From NCBI GenBank assembly GCA_026197015.1, contig JAPHRB010000112.1, forward strand, positions 1 to 8,797: DNA of 8,797 nucleotides, in the 5' to 3' direction. The position numbers and the translations under genes were made by a program. Origin of the DNA: Gammaproteobacteria bacterium (lineage in GTDB: Bacteria; Pseudomonadota; Gammaproteobacteria; SZUA-229). The stretch's first letter is position 1. Every line of letters begins with the position of its first letter. The notes beneath the pieces are model-generated. The model made no database searches, was not told the origin of the DNA, and saw only the letters and a program-made list of their open reading frames with translations. Below, piece after piece: positions 1-6,109 of the stretch.

Positions 1-612
1 ATCGGTATCATTGTTCTACTTGCATGGTATTTTACTTCAAATGTAGCAATATCAACTGAAGAAGGTAAGCAGACAATGACCCAGTTCTATTCTAACTGGG
101 ACTTTGTTATGGATAGCAGCGAGGGTAAACCAAAGAATGGCTCTACCAACTTGCAGCCCCAGTCATTTACATTTATTAGCCCGATTGGCCAGATGTTTGG
201 TTATGCCGGTTCTGGTTTTGCCAGTGCCTTCATGACATTTGGTGTAGTATCGGTACTCGGCGTTATTCTTGGTTCATTACTTTTATCATTGGTGACACGT
301 AGCTTCCGTATTGAATGGTTTAACTCGTTCAAGGACTTCTACATGCATATGATTGGTGCTGTTCTGATGGGCTTTGGTGGCGTTTTGGGGCTCGGTTGTA
401 CCATTGGCCAGGCCATTACAGGTGTATCTACACTGGCGCTGGGCTCATTTCTTGTTTTCATCAGTATCGTGTTCGGTAGTGCATTAACCATGAAAATTCA
501 GTACTACCAAATGGTCTATGAAGAAGAAGCAACCTTTATAAATGCACTTTTAAGCTCTTTAGTCGATATGAAACTTCTACCGGCGGGCATGCGTAAATTA
601 GACGCAATTTAA
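1..612 (+). CDS. YeeE/YedE-family sulfur transporter, C-terminal part (5' end outside window)
   Basis: The frame is open from base 1, so the true start lies upstream; the ATG at base 76 is internal, because the preceding 25 codons are open and begin with a hydrophobic stretch. About 203 residues are visible. They hold several membrane segments, roughly fragment residues 1-18, 72-97, 113-137 and 141-161. Fragment residues 130-136 read LGLGCTI, with Cys133 in the G-x-G-C-x-x-G motif typical of YeeE/YedE/TsuA proteins. In characterised members such conserved cysteines relay thiosulfate or other sulfur species across the inner membrane. Neighbouring sox, dsrE2 and rhodanese genes fit sulfur import or export, but the substrate is inferred. 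A hydrophilic Ser/Asn/Gln-rich loop (about residues 40-55) separates the first two segments. The tail after the last helix is charged and probably cytoplasmic. No clear terminator follows before the tRNA promoter. Family assignment is fairly secure; function is not proven. Confidence 0.82.
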   Translation: MGIIVLLAWYFTSNVAISTEEGKQTMTQFYSNWDFVMDSSEGKPKNGSTNLQPQSFTFISPIGQMFGYAGSGFASAFMTFGVVSVLGVILGSLLLSLVTRSFRIEWFNSFKDFYMHMIGAVLMGFGGVLGLGCTIGQAITGVSTLALGSFLVFISIVFGSALTMKIQYYQMVYEEEATFINALLSSLVDMKLLPAGMRKLDAI

Positions 613-645
613 GTAAAAAATAATGGATTTATCGGCTTCTTGGGC

Positions 646-673
646 TTGTTATTCCCAGTAAGTTCGGTAAAAT
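646..673 (+). promoter_or_regulatory. Probable sigma70 promoter of tRNA-Lys
   Basis: A -35-like TTGTTA (646-651) and a -10-like TAAAAT (668-673, five of six consensus bases) are separated by 16 bp. A GC-rich CCCGGCC follows directly at 674-680. A GC-rich discriminator is typical of stringently controlled stable-RNA promoters. Transcription would start near 680, about 10 nt before the mature tRNA 5' end. Position and discriminator make it the likely tRNA promoter; the -35 is weak. Confidence 0.5.
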
Positions 674-689
674 CCCGGCCTCCAAACAA

Positions 690-765
690 GGGCCGTTAGC
701 TCAGTTGGTAGAGCAGTGGACTTTTAATCCATTGGTCCCGCGTTCGAGTCGCGGACGGCCCACCA
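690..765 (+). tRNA. tRNA-Lys, anticodon UUU
   Basis: A 76-nt cloverleaf can be folded by eye. The acceptor stem is GGGCCGT (690-696) with ACGGCCC (755-761), then discriminator A762 and an encoded CCA at 763-765. The D arm contains AGCTCAGTTGGTAGAGC. The anticodon stem GTGGA (716-720) pairs with TCCAT (728-732) around loop CTTTTAA, giving anticodon TTT at 723-725. The T arm has the standard GTTCGAGTC loop. The sequence closely resembles enterobacterial tRNA-Lys. It lies between the transporter gene and a small membrane-protein gene and appears to be a single-gene unit with its own promoter and a downstream hairpin. Confidence 0.97.
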
Positions 766-771
766 TATAAA

Positions 772-806
772 ACAAAGACTTAGCTATTTATTAGCTAGGT
801 CTTTGT
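772..806 (+). terminator. Hairpin after tRNA-Lys, probable terminator or 3' processing signal
   Basis: Bases 772-786 pair with 792-806 over 15 bp with one G-U pair (T780-G798) and a 5-nt TTTAT loop. The stem starts 6 nt after the encoded CCA. The T-tract after it is short and interrupted (CGTTTATAAA), so termination may be partly dependent on other factors. Confidence 0.6.
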
Positions 807-955
807 CGTTTATAAAGGCGTGTCTTTACGTCTTTTGTTACAAACTTGAGGCAGGTTTCATTCATCTCTAATAAGAGCAGGTTGATGTCTGGCTTTGAGG
901 CACTCTACAAGAGTCACCGTATAAAATTTAAGTAAAGATTAATTAGGAAAATCAA
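807..955 (+). other. Intergenic leader before the small membrane-protein gene
   Basis: No gene is visible in this stretch on either strand. It carries a weak promoter-like pair on the plus strand, TTGAGG (895-900) and TATAAA (920-925), but the 19-bp spacing is long. A small dyad, ACTCT (902-906) with AGAGT (910-914), sits in the spacer. The ribosome binding site of the next gene is AGGA at 945-948. Confidence 0.3.
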
Positions 956-1135
956 ATGATAAAAGTCGTTTTAGCTAATGTGATGGCATTATGTGTTTAT
1001 TTGTTCGTATTAACTAATTTATGGGATGTTATGCCCTCTGATATTGGGCTATTGGCTCGCTTACTTGGTTTTGGCTTAATACTGCTATCACCATTCATAA
1101 CATACAAATTATATAGAAGAAATTTAGTGTATTAA
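956..1135 (+). CDS. Small two-helix membrane protein, unknown function
   Basis: A 59-codon frame runs from ATG at 956 to TAA at 1133-1135. AGGA at 945-948 lies 7 nt before the start, a good Shine-Dalgarno. The product has two hydrophobic helices, about residues 3-20 and 31-49, joined by a short NLWDVMPSD turn. It ends in a positively charged tail with KLYRRN at 51-56. By the positive-inside rule the C-terminus would be cytoplasmic. The good ribosome site, the clean stop and a strong terminator 41 nt downstream support a real gene. I do not recognise a family and assign no function. It lies between tRNA-Lys and the sox operon, transcribed towards soxA. It could be a lineage-specific small protein or a subunit-like membrane peptide. 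Confidence 0.6.
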   Translation: MIKVVLANVMALCVYLFVLTNLWDVMPSDIGLLARLLGFGLILLSPFITYKLYRRNLVY

Positions 1136-1176
1136 AATTAGTATTATAGCTATGCAAGTCTGATCAATAAACAGAC

Positions 1177-1212
1177 AAAAAAAAGCCCGACTCAAAAGAG
1201 TCGGGCTTTTTT
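1177..1212. terminator. Bidirectional rho-independent terminator between the small membrane-protein gene and soxA
   Basis: GCCCGACTC (1185-1193) pairs perfectly with GAGTCGGGC (1198-1206) around an AAAA loop. Eight A residues precede the stem (1177-1184) and six T residues follow it (1207-1212), so the structure works in both directions. On the plus strand it ends the 956-1135 gene. On the minus strand it lies 20 nt after the soxA stop and ends the soxXYZA transcript. Confidence 0.93.
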
Positions 1213-1232
1213 ATTTGATGCGTAAACTAAAG

Positions 1233-2090
1233 TTACTTACGTACACCAGGGCCGTTCATAGTCAGGCCATTGCTCATATAAGTATGGAAATACTCAAGTG
1301 CGCGGTATTCTGCGCTTTGAGCCTTAAATGGCTTAGCACGTACCTGCTTGTTACAACCGCCATAACGACGGTGTAATGTACCCATGCCATCACCTGAAGA
1401 GTTCGCCAGTGACCATTTGTTACGGTAAACAGGGAAGTGTGATGTCTGACCTAAAGCAGGGCTAAGGATATCAGCACGAACTTTACCGCCAGCATTATAG
1501 TAGTGACAATCAGCACATGACATATTTAACTGGCCACGTTTCGCATAAAAATGCTTCTTGCCGCGTTCATATATTGCCATCGATGCAGGAGAATCGACAA
1601 TTTTTACATTGCCTTTTTGGCCACGTGACTGGTAAGCAAGGTAAGCAGTTAAATGAGCCATTTTACCTGTCTTATATTTCAGTGGTTTCTCACCATTCTT
1701 TTTACGGCAATCGTTAATAGCTAATTCAAGGGTTACAACTTCGCCACTTTTCTCACTGAAATACGGGAAGTTTTGTTTGATACCTTTTTCAGCTTGAGGG
1801 AAACAGCTAGAGTAGGTTTTGCCATTCTTGAATGCTGTATTGAAAAGTTCTCTACCCTTGTCAACATAGATTTCATAAGGAGGGAAATCTTCAAAAGCTT
1901 CCCATTGATCACGTGATGCTTTATCTACTGCATAAACACCATTTGTGAAGTCCTGTAATGGGACTGATGGAAATTTTTTAGTAAAGTGTTCTCTGAAATC
2001 TTTCAGATCCTGATCCGGGTTTGCAGCTATACCAGCAAGTGGGGCAATTAGCATGCAAAGCGCAGATACAATAACTGCAACTTTTTTCAT
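1233..2090 (-). CDS. soxA: SoxA, c-type cytochrome subunit of the SoxXA thiosulfate-oxidising complex
   Basis: 285 residues, close to the family's usual length. SoxXA acts in the periplasm and oxidatively couples thiosulfate to the carrier cysteine of SoxY. The N-terminus is a Sec signal peptide with likely cleavage after the AGIAA sequence at about residue 23. One heme motif is present, CADCH at 192-196. The expected active-site heme-ligand cysteine is Cys246 in the RRYGGC motif. The N-terminal region has lost the second CxxCH of diheme SoxA and keeps only isolated cysteines, Cys96 and Cys128, which in monoheme SoxA can form a disulfide; this is therefore the monoheme type. It is the last gene of the soxXYZA operon, 58 nt after soxZ, with AAGGT as its ribosome site about 7 nt before the ATG. 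Confidence 0.95.
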   Translation of the reverse strand: MKKVAVIVSALCMLIAPLAGIAANPDQDLKDFREHFTKKFPSVPLQDFTNGVYAVDKASRDQWEAFEDFPPYEIYVDKGRELFNTAFKNGKTYSSCFPQAEKGIKQNFPYFSEKSGEVVTLELAINDCRKKNGEKPLKYKTGKMAHLTAYLAYQSRGQKGNVKIVDSPASMAIYERGKKHFYAKRGQLNMSCADCHYYNAGGKVRADILSPALGQTSHFPVYRNKWSLANSSGDGMGTLHRRYGGCNKQVRAKPFKAQSAEYRALEYFHTYMSNGLTMNGPGVRK

Positions 2091-2148
2091 AATTTTTACC
2101 TTTTGTGTGTTCCGAGGTTTGATTCAAAACTTTTAATAGTTACAAAGC

Positions 2149-2463
2149 CTACTTAATTTTGGCTTCTACTGAATCGCTTTCACCTTTATTGTCCACCCAG
2201 CTCATTTTCAATGTATCGCCTTTTTTAGCGCCATTGAATTTAAATGACAGGTATGGGTTTTTAGAGATAGCAGTACCCCAGTCAGCATTCAATACATCGT
2301 TGCCATTATGGCTGCATGTAACTTCCTGAATGAAGTGAGCAGGTATCATTTTGCCGGTTTTTTTGTTTTTACGTTGGCCGGTTTCCATAGCGTGACTAAT
2401 CAGTGCTTTAACAACTGTTGTCTCACCTTTAACCTTAGCGCGTACTTTTATTGATTTAGCCAT
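2149..2463 (-). CDS. soxZ: SoxZ, partner subunit of the SoxYZ sulfur carrier
   Basis: 104 residues with no signal peptide, as expected for SoxZ, which crosses the membrane bound to the Tat-exported SoxY. The start SIKVRAKVKGE, the LISHAMETGQRK stretch at 21-32 and the conserved NPYLSFKF region at 69-76 identify the family's all-beta fold. Many homologues have HPMETG where this protein has HAMETG (24-29), a small variation. SoxZ forms a heterodimer with SoxY and presents its swinging C-terminal arm to the other Sox enzymes. The gene lies 54 nt after soxY and 58 nt before soxA. An AGAGGA-type ribosome site lies about 10 nt before the ATG. Confidence 0.95.
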   Translation of the reverse strand: MAKSIKVRAKVKGETTVVKALISHAMETGQRKNKKTGKMIPAHFIQEVTCSHNGNDVLNADWGTAISKNPYLSFKFNGAKKGDTLKMSWVDNKGESDSVEAKIK

Positions 2464-2495
2464 TATTTTAATTCCTCTAAGATATTTACCTAATT

Positions 2496-2515
2496 AGGGA
2501 TATTCCCTGATCAGG
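2496..2515. repeat. Overlapping palindromes in the soxY-soxZ gap
   Basis: AGGGA (2496-2500) and TCCCT (2504-2508) form a small hairpin with a TAT loop. The perfect 10-bp palindrome CCTGATCAGG (2506-2515) overlaps it, directly after the soxY stop codon. It may stabilise or separate the soxY message, or it may be chance. Confidence 0.35.
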
Positions 2516-2517
2516 TG

Positions 2518-2988
2518 TTAGCCGCCGCAGCCGCCTATAGTAACTTTAACTTCTTTTTTAGCGCTATATAGTTTGCCGTTAGCTTTAACAACAACTACCA
2601 GGTCAGATGTCGTACTCATTTTTACACGAGTTGAAACAAAACCTTCTGCGCCTTTGCCCATTTTGAATGTGGCAGTTAAAGGTGTAGGGTTCTTAGAAAT
2701 AAGCAGGCTAATTGATTCTGTGCCAGCAATTTTGCTAGTTACTGTAATAGGTACTACAGCACCATTTTCTGCGATTTCAGGCGCTTTTAAAGCGATATCT
2801 GAACTCTCAGTTGTCGCGCTGCTACCGAATGCGCCATTAATAGCGGCATCAACGTCAGTTGCAGCAAATGCTGCTTTAGGCCATGCAGCCAGAACTGCGC
2901 GAGGTGTGATAAGACCTGCACTTACAGCAACGCCAAATGCGCCTGCTGCGGCAGAGCTCTTAATAAAAGATCTACGTTTAGTGTTCAT
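2518..2988 (-). CDS. soxY: SoxY, covalent sulfur-carrier protein
   Basis: 156 residues. The N-terminus is a Tat signal: RRSFIK at 5-10, then an Ala-rich hydrophobic core, with likely cleavage near residues 34-35. The mature protein ends in GGCGG (152-156), the diagnostic swinging arm. Cys154 binds the pathway intermediates as thioether-linked sulfur chains. The body has the immunoglobulin-like SoxY fold, and the IAENGAVVPIT stretch (72-82) is typical. It works with SoxZ in the periplasm as substrate of SoxXA, SoxB and, where present, SoxCD. The gene begins 20 nt after soxX. The start is supported by AAGGT about 7 nt upstream and by the position of the Tat motif. Confidence 0.96.
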   Translation of the reverse strand: MNTKRRSFIKSSAAAGAFGVAVSAGLITPRAVLAAWPKAAFAATDVDAAINGAFGSSATTESSDIALKAPEIAENGAVVPITVTSKIAGTESISLLISKNPTPLTATFKMGKGAEGFVSTRVKMSTTSDLVVVVKANGKLYSAKKEVKVTIGGCGG

Positions 2989-3008
2989 ATTTTTACCTTA
3001 AATATTTT

Positions 3009-3395
3009 TTATAACGAGTATACAAACTCAACAACTTTGTCTATTTCAGCATCACTTAATATTTCGTGACTGCCAAATGGAGGCATCATAGTGTTGGGAT
3101 TAGCAGTACGGGAATCATATATCTGTGCCCGAAGTTTACTCTTGTCAGGGAACCTGTCTTTCATTGTTACCCCTTCCATAGATAATGCGGGACCAATGTT
3201 ACCGGCTAGTTTGCCACCTTTAATAACGTGGCATGACAGGCAGTTACCTTTCTTTCTATTGAAAGCAATTTTCTTGCCCTCATCAATTGCCGAAGCGTCC
3301 TCTGCAATAGAGATGCTCGGCAATGAGAAAGCTAGTGTACCCAGCAATGCAGCAACAGATGTTGCTGTAGAAATGGTTTTAGCGGTGTACCGCAT
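3009..3395 (-). CDS. soxX: SoxX, monoheme cytochrome c subunit of SoxXA
   Basis: 128 residues. A Sec signal peptide ends near IAEDA, with probable cleavage after Ala31. The heme-binding motif is CLSCH at 52-56. The distal methionine ligand is probably Met104 in the TMMPPFG stretch, and the ending DAEIDKVVEFVYSL is typical of cytochrome c. SoxX receives the electrons released when SoxA couples thiosulfate to SoxY. It is the first gene of the minus-strand operon soxX-soxY-soxZ-soxA. A strong Shine-Dalgarno, GAGGAG, lies 6 nt before the ATG. A 266-nt AT-rich gap separates it from the upstream bepA-like gene, so the operon probably has its own promoter there. Confidence 0.94.
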   Translation of the reverse strand: MRYTAKTISTATSVAALLGTLAFSLPSISIAEDASAIDEGKKIAFNRKKGNCLSCHVIKGGKLAGNIGPALSMEGVTMKDRFPDKSKLRAQIYDSRTANPNTMMPPFGSHEILSDAEIDKVVEFVYSL

Positions 3396-3435
3396 AATTC
3401 ACTCCTCAGTGTTTTTGATTACGTGGAAAAAAGAC

Positions 3436-3463
3436 TCAGTTTATAGATAGCAGTCAGTTTATA
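3436..3463 (-). promoter_or_regulatory. Paired direct repeats in the soxX upstream region, possible promoter or operator
   Basis: TCAGTTTATA occurs twice, at 3436-3445 and 3454-3463, in the same orientation and offset by 18 bp. Read on the minus strand these are two TATAAACTGA units 41-68 nt before the soxX start, and each contains a -10-like TATAAA. They could form a -10 element and an operator half-site, or two sites bound by one regulator. No convincing -35 was found. Confidence 0.35.
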
Positions 3464-3542
3464 TTTATTCCATTATTTTCTGAAGATTATTAATTAAAAG
3501 CCTGGTTTCTTTATTTACGGCCGGGTTTCTGATTAATATCTT

Positions 3543-3589
3543 TATGCTAACTTATAATTATTATGTATTAAACTGAAGTTGTTAGCATA
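3543..3589. repeat. 9-bp inverted repeat in the bepA-soxX gap
   Basis: TATGCTAAC (3543-3551) and GTTAGCATA (3581-3589) are perfect inverted copies separated by 29 AT-rich bases. The pair sits between the end of the bepA-like gene and the soxX promoter region, so it could be a regulator site or a weak hairpin. No classical T-tract terminator for the protease gene was found in this gap. Confidence 0.35.
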
Positions 3590-3661
3590 CTGAAAACACG
3601 GTCGATAGCAAGAAAAATGTATGCCTATCAATATGTTATATATGTCTAATATTAGAAATAA

Positions 3662-5104
3662 CTAATATTGTCCTTTATTTTCTTTTTGTTGCTTTTGAAT
3701 TTGTAAATGTAACTCCTGCTTTCTTGATTCAAGTCTTTGAATAGTAAGCTTATTTAATTCTGGTTGACGCAGGGCATTATTAATTTGCTGAATAGCCAGG
3801 TTAGTATAACCTTCAAGTTCATACTCATAACTCGTTGCTTCAAGTGCCAGTGATGTTTGTCCTTTTGAAAAATAAGCTTTTGCCAGAGTGTTATAAACAA
3901 TGGGTTGCTTTTTAGTTCGTAGTTGCAGATTAAGTAATAAGATGGCCTGCTCACTTTGCTTTGCCCTGATAAGGCTTTCTGCGTAACGAATAGATACCGG
4001 CAGGTAATTTGGAAATAAAGTATTCAGTTTCTTTAATGTATTTAATGCCGAGCTGTCTTTTTCAGCTGCCTGATATGCATCAGCAAGCGCTAATTCAATC
4101 CAGGGATGAGAGTTGCTCTGGCTTATTTCTGTTAGAAGACTAATCGCTTTATCAGCCTGCTTATTCTTTATATATGCGATACCCAGAGTATATTGTGATA
4201 CGAGGTTTACTTTATCTGCACTAGATTGCTCAATCTGCTTTATCAGTTGTTGCGTGGAGTTACTCATTTCCACAAGTATGCGAGCACGCATTAATTGAAA
4301 GTCGAGGCTATCTTCAGGTAAATGTCTATCTTTAGCGGTAATACGGTTTCGTGCTTCAGCTATTCGAGTAGTGCTTAGTGGATGGGTGCGCAAATATTCC
4401 ATCTTGGCGATAATGTTATCTGTTTCAGATTTTTGTAAAAGTGTGTCAAAAAAACCAGCCATGCCTTCCGGGTTTATGCCAGCATCTGTAAGCACAGCTA
4501 TGCCAATGCGATCCGCTTCATGTTCATTGGCGCGTGTAAAATTGATCTGTGATTGCATAAGCGCAGCAGATCCACCATAAATTATGGCGGCCCCCGCCTC
4601 AGGATTTTGAGAAGCAACCAGAATGCCAGCAAGAATAGTTGCAAACATGGTGGCAGGGTTAACATTGGATTCAGTCATTGCCCGGGCGAGGTGTCTTTGA
4701 GTGACATGAGATATTTCATGTGCCATTACGCCAGCTAGTTCACTTTCGTTTTTTGCAGAAATAATTAAGCCTGTATGAAAACCTATATTTGCATCAGGGC
4801 CAGCAAAAGCATTTATATTTGCAACTTTTATTACAAAAACACGAATTTTTTTATCAGGTTGACTGCTATGAGAAATTAATTTTTGCCCGAGGTTGCTTAT
4901 ATAGTCATTAACTTCCAGGTCGGTAACAAAAGGTACGCTGGCTTTTATTGTGCGATAAAACTGGTCACCCATTAAGTGTTCACGATAAGGCGTGAGTTCC
5001 TGTTGGGTCGGGTCGCCCAGTACGGGTAATTCTGCCTTGCTGTATGGAGAAACATTTAACAGTAAAATTGAAATAACGGTGCGTAAATAAGTTTTTGGGT
5101 GCAT
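3662..5104 (-). CDS. bepA: BepA/YfgC-like periplasmic M48 metalloprotease with TPR domain
   Basis: 480 residues, near the length of E. coli BepA. BepA degrades or assists stalled LptD and other substrates at the BAM complex and so guards outer membrane assembly. An N-terminal signal peptide covers about residues 1-25. The zinc motif is HEISH at 129-133 and the third ligand is Glu194 in the EHEAD sequence. His241 in RTHPLSTTRI corresponds to the regulatory histidine next to the active site in BepA. A flexible Ala/Gly-rich stretch (about 155-185) lies between the motifs. Residues about 265-465 are TPR-like helical repeats. No cysteine is present. The gene lies upstream of the sox operon on the same strand, with a 266-nt gap, so co-transcription is uncertain. 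A perfect TATAAT lies 6 nt before the ATG and no ribosome site is evident. The gene symbol is by similarity. Confidence 0.88.
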   Translation of the reverse strand: MHPKTYLRTVISILLLNVSPYSKAELPVLGDPTQQELTPYREHLMGDQFYRTIKASVPFVTDLEVNDYISNLGQKLISHSSQPDKKIRVFVIKVANINAFAGPDANIGFHTGLIISAKNESELAGVMAHEISHVTQRHLARAMTESNVNPATMFATILAGILVASQNPEAGAAIIYGGSAALMQSQINFTRANEHEADRIGIAVLTDAGINPEGMAGFFDTLLQKSETDNIIAKMEYLRTHPLSTTRIAEARNRITAKDRHLPEDSLDFQLMRARILVEMSNSTQQLIKQIEQSSADKVNLVSQYTLGIAYIKNKQADKAISLLTEISQSNSHPWIELALADAYQAAEKDSSALNTLKKLNTLFPNYLPVSIRYAESLIRAKQSEQAILLLNLQLRTKKQPIVYNTLAKAYFSKGQTSLALEATSYEYELEGYTNLAIQQINNALRQPELNKLTIQRLESRKQELHLQIQKQQKENKGQY

Positions 5105-5110
5105 TTAAGT

Positions 5111-5116
5111 ATTATA
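5111..5116 (-). promoter_or_regulatory. Perfect -10 hexamer directly before the bepA-like start
   Basis: Minus-strand TATAAT occupies 5116-5111. Normal spacing would put the transcription start at or within a few bases of the ATG at 5104. No Shine-Dalgarno lies between them, and an in-frame TAA touches the ATG, so the reading frame cannot begin further upstream. No clear -35 is seen. This suggests a leaderless or very short-leader mRNA. Confidence 0.4.
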
Positions 5117-5249
5117 CAAACAAAGTGTACTTATATGACCACAGGTTTTAAATAAAGTGCGATATTGTTCAGAATTATATAAACAGCGGTCTTGTATGAG
5201 CTTATGTTTTGCTGGCGTGATGATGTTTATAGTTTTACTAAAATTAAGC

Positions 5250-5279
5250 AAAAAAAAAGCACCCATCAGGGTGCTTTTT
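5250..5279 (-). terminator. Rho-independent terminator of the dsrE2 transcript
   Basis: GCACCC (5259-5264) pairs with GGGTGC (5269-5274) around ATCA. On the minus strand the stem is followed by nine T residues (complement of A 5250-5258). It lies 22 nt after the dsrE2 stop codon. It separates dsrE2 from the bepA-like gene. Confidence 0.88.
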
Positions 5280-5294
5280 CTTAATCTCAATTAG

Positions 5295-5306
5295 TCTAAT
5301 ATTAGA
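5295..5306. repeat. 12-bp palindrome TCTAATATTAGA, copy 2 (copy 1 at 3645-3656)
   Basis: The palindrome TCTAATATTAGA overlaps the dsrE2 stop codon here. An identical copy lies at 3645-3656, just after the stop codon of the bepA-like gene. Both are preceded by G, giving a 13-bp match. It is AT-rich, so chance is possible. Confidence 0.4.
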
Positions 5307-5814
5307 TAAATAGTGATTGTGTAGCGTCTGAAGCTTCTTCAAAGTAAGTTGCAGCACCTACGTATTCAACACCATCGATAAATACATCAGTGTTGTAACC
5401 GAATAGTTCAACAGTCATCTGGCAAGCAAGGAATTTAACTTCTGCTTCCTGACAAAGTTCACGTAACTCAGCAATAGATGCAACACCGCAATTAGAGATA
5501 GTCTTTTTCATTAATGTAGTTGCAATGCTGTCCATAAAAGGAATGTTCCACATTACATTAGGAATCTTAGGGCCAAAATCGATCTTTCTTAACCATTGAG
5601 GACCCATAGGCATTTTCATTGGCATAGAAGGGTTACCCGTTGGGGTTACTTTTAGTGTGCTTGTGTCTTTTAAAAGCAGGTTAAGTCCGTAGAATGTATA
5701 AAATACAGAAACTGTCATACCAAGTGCAGCTGCAGTACTGGCTAGAATGAAGGGAGGGTACGCCCAGTCTAGTGTGCCTTTGGTTGCGATAATGGTTAGC
5801 TTTGGGTCGCTCAT
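5302..5814 (-). CDS. dsrE2: DsrE2-type sulfurtransferase (DsrE/DsrF-like family)
   Basis: 170 residues. The opening TIIATKGTLDWAYPPF (8-22), the hydrophobic helix at about 20-47, the Met/Pro-rich loop NPSMPMKMPMGP (61-72), SNCGVASIAELRELC (107-121) and ACQMTVELFG (130-139) with the following IDGVEYVGAATY (146-157) match DsrE2. In sulfur oxidisers DsrE2 takes part, with rhodanese and TusA, in moving persulfide sulfur in the cytoplasm, perhaps at the membrane. Candidate sulfur-carrying residues are Cys109, Cys121 and Cys131; Cys131 is in the position best conserved in the family. The ribosome site GAGGAG lies 9 nt before the ATG. The gene is divergent from the rhodanese gene across a 420-nt gap and has its own terminator. 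No tusA is visible in the window. Confidence 0.88.
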   Translation of the reverse strand: MSDPKLTIIATKGTLDWAYPPFILASTAAALGMTVSVFYTFYGLNLLLKDTSTLKVTPTGNPSMPMKMPMGPQWLRKIDFGPKIPNVMWNIPFMDSIATTLMKKTISNCGVASIAELRELCQEAEVKFLACQMTVELFGYNTDVFIDGVEYVGAATYFEEASDATQSLFI

Positions 5815-5940
5815 GTGAAATCTCTCCTCAATTAAAGATCCTGGTTAATGGCTCATGGCTGGGTATTCGCTGATGCTAATTGACGCCAGATTATTGCCGA
5901 AAAACCATACATATAAAAAAATTAGTCGGTCGTATTAGTT

Positions 5941-5971
5941 TTCATAGTCTAACCTTACAATTGAATGTCAA
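5941..5971 (-). promoter_or_regulatory. Candidate promoter of dsrE2
   Basis: On the minus strand a perfect -35 TTGACA (5971-5966) is followed after 19 bp by TATGAA (5946-5941). The long spacer makes it weak or activator-dependent. Transcription would start about 120 nt before the dsrE2 ATG. Confidence 0.3.
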
Positions 5972-6082
5972 TAAAAGGCAAGTATTACGATAATATTTTT
6001 TTAGTCAAGCAGATAAAAGGTTGATGATAAAAAAACAGATTATCTGGATATAATGCCATAACATTTTGATAAATAAAGTTAT

Positions 6083-6109
6083 TTGTATCTTGCAGGGTAA
6101 TTGTATAAT
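6083..6109 (+). promoter_or_regulatory. Candidate promoter of the rhodanese gene
   Basis: TTGTAT (6083-6088) and a perfect TATAAT (6104-6109) are 15 bp apart. Transcription would start near 6116, giving a leader of about 120 nt. An alternative -10 at 6049-6054 follows the dyad at 6036-6046 but lacks a good -35. Confidence 0.35.

Noticed and set aside
76..78. ATG at 76 as the true start of the YeeE-like gene
   Set aside because: The frame is open back to base 1 with a hydrophobic segment, there is no ribosome site before 76, and the family is longer; the gene is cut by the window edge.
690..765. tRNA-Lys as integration site of a genomic island
   Set aside because: No integrase gene and no repeated tRNA 3' end were seen downstream within the window; the neighbouring genes look like ordinary chromosome.
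1517..1717. 66-residue plus-strand frame inside soxA
   Set aside because: It is antisense to soxA, including the heme motif, and has no family features.
2573..3001. 142-residue plus-strand frame over soxY
   Set aside because: It is fully antisense to the well-supported soxY gene and has no ribosome site; the Ala-rich content is a shadow of the soxY codons.
3091..3450. 119-residue plus-strand frame over soxX
   Set aside because: It is antisense to soxX, whose heme motif and signal peptide are clear. No independent evidence supports the opposite frame.
4113..4738. Three short plus-strand frames opposite the bepA-like gene
   Set aside because: All are antisense to a long gene with intact catalytic motifs and have no supporting signals.
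5105..5290. 61-residue minus-strand frame between dsrE2 and the bepA-like gene
   Set aside because: It starts with TTG without a ribosome site, runs through the dsrE2 terminator and has no recognisable protein pattern. Its stop codon directly touching the bepA-like ATG is only useful as proof that the protease frame cannot start further upstream.
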